From NCBI GenBank assembly GCA_002474415.1, contig DLQV01000226.1:6248-14370 (forward strand): DNA of 8,123 nucleotides, read 5' to 3'. The DNA is from Lachnospiraceae bacterium UBA7598. Its GTDB lineage: Bacteria > Bacillota > Clostridia > Lachnospirales > Lachnospiraceae. The notes under the pieces are model-generated. The model ran no database searches and had not been told where the DNA came from. It saw only the letters and a list, made by a program, of their open reading frames with translations. Every line of letters starts with the position of its first letter. Position 1 is the stretch's first letter. Positions 5,696 to 8,123 of the stretch are shown here, one piece after another. The position numbers were made by a program, and so were the translations under genes.

Positions 5696-7084
5696 ATGTC
5701 AGAAGAGAGAAAGGAATTAAAGAAATCATCCAGTCCGGCGAAGGATCTGACTGTAGGATCGCCAATGAAACTGATTCTCGGATTTGCATTTCCGATGTTT
5801 CTGGGACTTTTGTTCCAGCAGTTTTACAGTCTGGTCGATACGATGATTGTGGGAAAATATCTGGGCGTGGATCCATTTGCGGGCGTTGGTTCGACCGGTA
5901 GTCTGAACTTTATTGTCATTGGATTCTGTATGGGACTTTGCAGTGGATTCTCGGTGCCGATCTCACAGAGCTTTGGCGCAAAGGATTTCCGCATGCTTCG
6001 GAAGATGGTGACGAACTCGGTGTGGCTGTGTGTATTTTTCAGCGTTATATTCACTACGCTTATGCTCGTGTTCTGCCGCCCGGTTTTAACGTTGATGAAC
6101 ACGCCGGAGAATATTTTTGAGTATGCGTATATTTACATATTTATAATCTTTGCGGGAATTCCGTGCACGATTCTGTATAACATGACAGCTGCTATCCTGC
6201 GTGCGCTCGGAGACAGCAAATCACCAATTATTTTCCTTGCGATTTCGTCTGCTATCAATATCGGACTGGATCTGCTGCTTATCATCGTGTTCAAGATGAG
6301 CGTCGATGGTGCTGCACTGGCAACAGTCATTTCGCAGGGAATATCAGGTATTATCAGTGTGATATATATTAAGAAGAAATTCGACATCCTGACGATGGAG
6401 AAGGGTGACTGGAAGCTGGAAGGATACCTTGCCGGAAAGCTGACAGGTGTTGGAATCCCGATGGGATTGCAGTATTCCATCACGGGTATTGGTTCGGTAA
6501 TCCTTCAGACGGCGGTCAATGGACTTGGTTCCATCTATGTTGCGTCTATGACAGCCGGTTCGAAGATCAATGTATTTCTTGCGTGTCCATTTGATGCGCT
6601 TGGACAGACAATGGCACCATATGCTGGACAGAACATCGGAGCACGGAAGCTGGACCGCGTGGGTAAAGGTCTGCGTGCAGCCTGTATCGTTGGATTTCTT
6701 GTATCAGGACTGATGGTGATCGTCGTGAAGTTATTTGGAGGACAGCTTACGATGTTGTTCTTAGATGAGAAAGATCCGGTTATTATGCAGAATTCGTCAC
6801 AGTTTTTGATGATCGTATCGTCCTTCTACTGCCTGCTTACATTGGTCAATACGGTTCGGTTTACGATTCAGGGTATGGGATTTTCATCGCTTGCGATCAT
6901 TGCCGGTGTCATGGAGATGGTTGCCCGTGGTATCGCAGGTATGCTGCTTGTACCAAAGTTTGGCTATATCGGAGCCTGCTTCTCCAGCCCGCTTGCGTGG
7001 CTGATGGCAGATGCATTTCTGATTCCGGCGTTCTTCCTGTGTAAACGGAAGGTTGCCCGGCAACTGGAAGTTGAGAAAGCGTAG
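5696..7084 (+). CDS. MATE-family multidrug/cation efflux transporter
   Basis: This 462-aa polytopic membrane protein has two MatE half-repeats. MATE proteins export cationic or organic compounds using a sodium or proton gradient. A charged cytosolic N-terminus of about 20 residues precedes GSPMKLILGFAFPMFLGLLF (21-40) and QQFYSLVDTMIVGKYLG (41-57), the usual opening of clostridial MATE proteins. ILRALGDSKSP at 167-177 and GAALATVIS at 205-213 close the first half. The second half restarts near 240 with a GIPMGLQYS motif that mirrors the first. About twelve hydrophobic segments are expected, and the tail is short and basic (CKRKVARQ). AGGAGG (5680-5685) lies 10 nt before the ATG. The length is normal for the family and no defect is visible. 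The substrate cannot be told from sequence. The neighbouring iron regulator faces it convergently, so shared regulation is not implied. Confidence 0.93.
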   Translation: MSEERKELKKSSSPAKDLTVGSPMKLILGFAFPMFLGLLFQQFYSLVDTMIVGKYLGVDPFAGVGSTGSLNFIVIGFCMGLCSGFSVPISQSFGAKDFRMLRKMVTNSVWLCVFFSVIFTTLMLVFCRPVLTLMNTPENIFEYAYIYIFIIFAGIPCTILYNMTAAILRALGDSKSPIIFLAISSAINIGLDLLLIIVFKMSVDGAALATVISQGISGIISVIYIKKKFDILTMEKGDWKLEGYLAGKLTGVGIPMGLQYSITGIGSVILQTAVNGLGSIYVASMTAGSKINVFLACPFDALGQTMAPYAGQNIGARKLDRVGKGLRAACIVGFLVSGLMVIVVKLFGGQLTMLFLDEKDPVIMQNSSQFLMIVSSFYCLLTLVNTVRFTIQGMGFSSLAIIAGVMEMVARGIAGMLLVPKFGYIGACFSSPLAWLMADAFLIPAFFLCKRKVARQLEVEKA

Positions 7085-7107
7085 TCAGAGACTGCGGTAA
7101 TGAAAAT

Positions 7108-7162
7108 AAAAAGCACAGTTTGAAGCTTGAGGGAAACCTCAGTATTCAAACTGTGCTTTTTT
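7108..7162. terminator. Two-way terminator between the MATE and DtxR-family genes
   Basis: A 17-bp perfect stem (7108-7124 with 7145-7161; arms contain GCACAGTTTGAA and TTCAAACTGTGC) encloses a second small hairpin, GAGG-GAAA-CCTC. Six T follow on the plus strand. On the minus strand the complement of the A-rich left flank gives TTTTTATTTT. It therefore suits both convergent genes: MATE from the left and the regulator from the right. Confidence 0.92.
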
Positions 7163-7234
7163 GTACGATAAATGCTTATGTATAATGATACTTGTGGAAA
7201 TCCATCTGCCGCTGTTGTATTCCATATAGAATAT

Positions 7235-7612
7235 TTATGCCTGATTTACGTGATTGATGTAATGATTCTTTAACGCCTGAAATGTCTCATCACTCAGGTC
7301 GTGCTCAATCCGGCAGGCATCTTCGTATGCGGTCTCTTCATTCACACCAAGAGCAATGAAAAGATGTGCCAATGTTTCATGCCGTTCATAAATCTTCGAT
7401 GCGATCTTCATACCATCATCTGTGAGTGACAAATATCCTTTATCATCCACATTTATATAGCCGTTTACACGAAGATTCTTCAGATAGACGCTGACACTTG
7501 GTTTGGATAATCCAAGATGATGTACGACATCGATGGAACGAACGTGCTCACGTGATTTTCCGAGATATAAAATTGCCTCCAGGTAATCTTCTGCTGATTC
7601 CTGTATTTTCAT
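7235..7612 (-). CDS. DtxR/MntR-family metal-dependent transcriptional repressor (short form)
   Basis: This 125-aa protein has a winged helix-turn-helix (about 24-66, with SKPSVSVYLKNL as recognition region and VDDKGYLSLTDDG as wing) followed by the metal-binding dimerisation domain. It lacks the C-terminal SH3-like domain of DtxR/IdeR, as in MntR. Candidate metal ligands by family alignment are Asp9 and Glu12 (SAEDYLEAIL), His78 (ERHET), Cys100, Glu103 and His104 (ACRIEHDLS). The Cys-x-x-Glu-His triad is DtxR/IdeR-like, while Asp9 is MntR-like where DtxR has Met. The ATG at 7612 has AAGGGG 8 nt upstream. The gene is divergent from feoA, whose promoter carries two TTAG/CTAA inverted repeats, so it most likely represses ferrous-iron uptake when Fe(II) is plentiful. 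Manganese or mixed sensing cannot be excluded. Confidence 0.92.
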   Translation of the reverse strand: MKIQESAEDYLEAILYLGKSREHVRSIDVVHHLGLSKPSVSVYLKNLRVNGYINVDDKGYLSLTDDGMKIASKIYERHETLAHLFIALGVNEETAYEDACRIEHDLSDETFQALKNHYINHVNQA

Positions 7613-7661
7613 AAACTGATCCCCTTTACATAATAAGTGCTGTTAACGTCGTTATGTCTGA

Positions 7662-7690
7662 ATACTAACACAAATTTTACAGCTTTGCAA
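7662..7690 (-). promoter_or_regulatory. Candidate promoter of the DtxR-family gene
   Basis: On the minus strand, TTGCAA (7685-7690), a 17-nt spacer and TAGTAT (7662-7667) form a usable promoter. A second one overlaps it: TTGCAA (7696-7701), a 16-nt spacer and TAAAAT (7674-7679). The two -35 boxes arise from the tandem repeat at 7682-7702. A CTAAC half-site (7665-7669, plus strand) overlaps the first -10, which would permit autoregulation. Which promoter is used is not clear. Confidence 0.5.
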
Positions 7691-7702
7691 ACGCTTTGCA
7701 AA
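7682..7702. repeat. Tandem GCTTTGCAAA repeat in the regulator's promoter region
   Basis: GCTTTGCAAA occurs twice (7682-7691 and 7693-7702) separated by one base. This gives an 11-bp period, about one helical turn. Each unit contains the perfect palindrome TTTGCAAA. It supplies both candidate -35 boxes for the regulator and could also be a protein-binding site. Confidence 0.6.
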
Positions 7703-7752
7703 AATGCCTTATAAATAAGAAAAACAAATATAAAAATCTGTTATATTTTTTA

Positions 7753-7781
7753 TTGACAAAACAGTTAGTTTGGGCTAATAT
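7753..7781 (+). promoter_or_regulatory. feoA promoter
   Basis: A perfect TTGACA (7753-7758), a 17-nt spacer and TAATAT (7776-7781) form a strong sigma-A promoter with a predicted start near 7788, about 69 nt before the feoA ATG. The spacer and -10 are overlapped by operator 1, and operator 2 lies just past the start, so repression by occlusion is expected. Confidence 0.82.
7764..7779. promoter_or_regulatory. Putative DtxR-type operator 1
   Basis: GTTAGTTTGGGCTAAT contains TTAG and CTAA as inverted half-sites separated by 6 nt. DtxR/IdeR boxes use TTAGG/CCTAA half-sites, so the resemblance is to that family. It overlaps the feoA spacer and -10 box. The assignment to the adjacent regulator is inference from position. 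Confidence 0.6.
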
Positions 7782-7795
7782 TGTGTCGACAGAAA

Positions 7796-7815
7796 GTTAG
7801 TTGTTCTAAACTAAC
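7796..7815. promoter_or_regulatory. Putative DtxR-type operator 2
   Basis: GTTAGTT and AACTAAC are perfect 7-bp inverted arms around a 6-nt centre. The site lies about 8 nt after the predicted feoA transcript start. Its centre is 34 bp from that of operator 1, so two repressor dimers could bind the same promoter. Confidence 0.65.
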
Positions 7816-7856
7816 CAATAATAAAGTATGAATACTAGAGAAAAGGAGTGATTTTT

Positions 7857-8069
7857 ATGCCACTGTCAATGGTAGAAGAAGGAGAACCAAAAACCATCGT
7901 AAAAGTGGGGGGGAAAGAGGAAGTTCGTAAATTCCTTGAGAACCTCGGCTTTGTGGACGGAACCGTTGTAACCGTTATATCTTCTCTGGGCGGAAACATG
8001 ATTTTGAAGGTAAAAGATTCAAGAGTGGCTCTTGGTCGTGACATGGCAAGTAAAATCCAGGTAGCCTAG
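7857..8069 (+). CDS. feoA: Ferrous iron transport protein FeoA
   Basis: This 70-aa SH3-like FeoA protein is a small cytosolic partner of the FeoB Fe(II) permease. Characteristic segments are LSMVEEGEPKTIVKV (3-17), the central RKFLENLGFVDGTVVTVI (24-41), SSLGGNMILKVKDSRVAL (42-59) and the final GRDMASKIQV. The ATG at 7857 is preceded by AAAAGGAG (7841-7848) with good spacing. A GTG at 7848 would start inside that ribosome site and is unlikely. The strong promoter with two TTAG/CTAA operators and the divergent DtxR-family gene indicate iron-responsive control. FeoB is not in the window and is expected to the right. Confidence 0.95.
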   Translation: MPLSMVEEGEPKTIVKVGGKEEVRKFLENLGFVDGTVVTVISSLGGNMILKVKDSRVALGRDMASKIQVA

Positions 8070-8107
8070 ATGAACGTATTCGTAAAAGTAAGAGAGGAAG
8101 TGAAAGT

Positions 8108-8123
8108 TTGAAACAAATAAGTA
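8108..8123 (+). CDS. Possible start of a second FeoA-like gene (cut by window edge)
   Basis: TTG at 8108 follows AGAGGA (8093-8098) with a 9-nt spacer, 38 nt after the feoA stop. The first codons read MKQIS, which resembles the opening of many FeoA proteins. Clostridia often have two small feoA genes before feoB. Only five codons are visible, so this rests on the ribosome site, the spacing and context. Confidence 0.4.

Noticed and set aside
7848..7856. GTG start of feoA three codons upstream
   Set aside because: The GTG overlaps the AAAAGGAG ribosome site and has no site of its own. ATG at 7857 is correctly spaced.
8070..8111. A 13-codon ATG frame directly after feoA
   Set aside because: No ribosome site precedes it, the peptide is very short, and it overlaps the better supported TTG start at 8108.

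Overview
The window looks like chromosomal DNA of a low-to-moderate GC Firmicute, most likely a Lachnospiraceae-type clostridium. The evidence is strong AGGAGG ribosome binding sites, sigma-A type promoters with 17-nt spacers, the Asp23-FakA-RecG gene order known from Firmicutes, a four-cysteine L28, and a clostridial-style FeoA/DtxR iron locus. The genus assignment is inference. There is no phage, CRISPR or transposase gene in the window.

Layout. Positions 1-2725 read leftward as one apparent operon: an Asp23/Gls24 protein (YloU type), a FakA/YloV-type fatty-acid kinase catalytic subunit, and the first 213 codons of recG, which runs off the left edge. A divergent promoter region (about 2726-2931) separates this from rpmB (ribosomal protein L28), which ends at a strong terminator. 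A second, rightward Asp23-FakA pair follows (3399-5464) with its own promoter and terminator. The two pairs are full-length paralogues arranged head-to-head around rpmB. The Asp23 copies are 71/119 identical by hand count. Next come a MATE-family efflux transporter (5696-7084), a long two-way terminator, a leftward DtxR-family metalloregulator (7235-7612), and a divergent ferrous-iron gene feoA (7857-8069). What may be the start of a second feoA lies at the right edge. The feoA promoter carries two TTAG/CTAA inverted repeats that fit operators for the neighbouring regulator.

How the genes may work together. Asp23-FakA links envelope homeostasis to phosphorylation of exogenous fatty acids, with an unlinked FakB carrying the acyl chain. 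The DtxR protein probably senses Fe(II) and shuts off feoA and the downstream Feo transport genes. The MATE gene appears to be a separate unit.

The least explained feature is a 92-nt intergenic element present twice (3161-3252 and 5539-5630). The copies differ at 3 positions, have the same orientation, and each sits directly after a terminator. Together they bracket the second Asp23-FakA cassette as direct repeats. Each copy can form a long hairpin plus mutually exclusive local or distal pairings, which suggests either a structured RNA or a dispersed repeat family.
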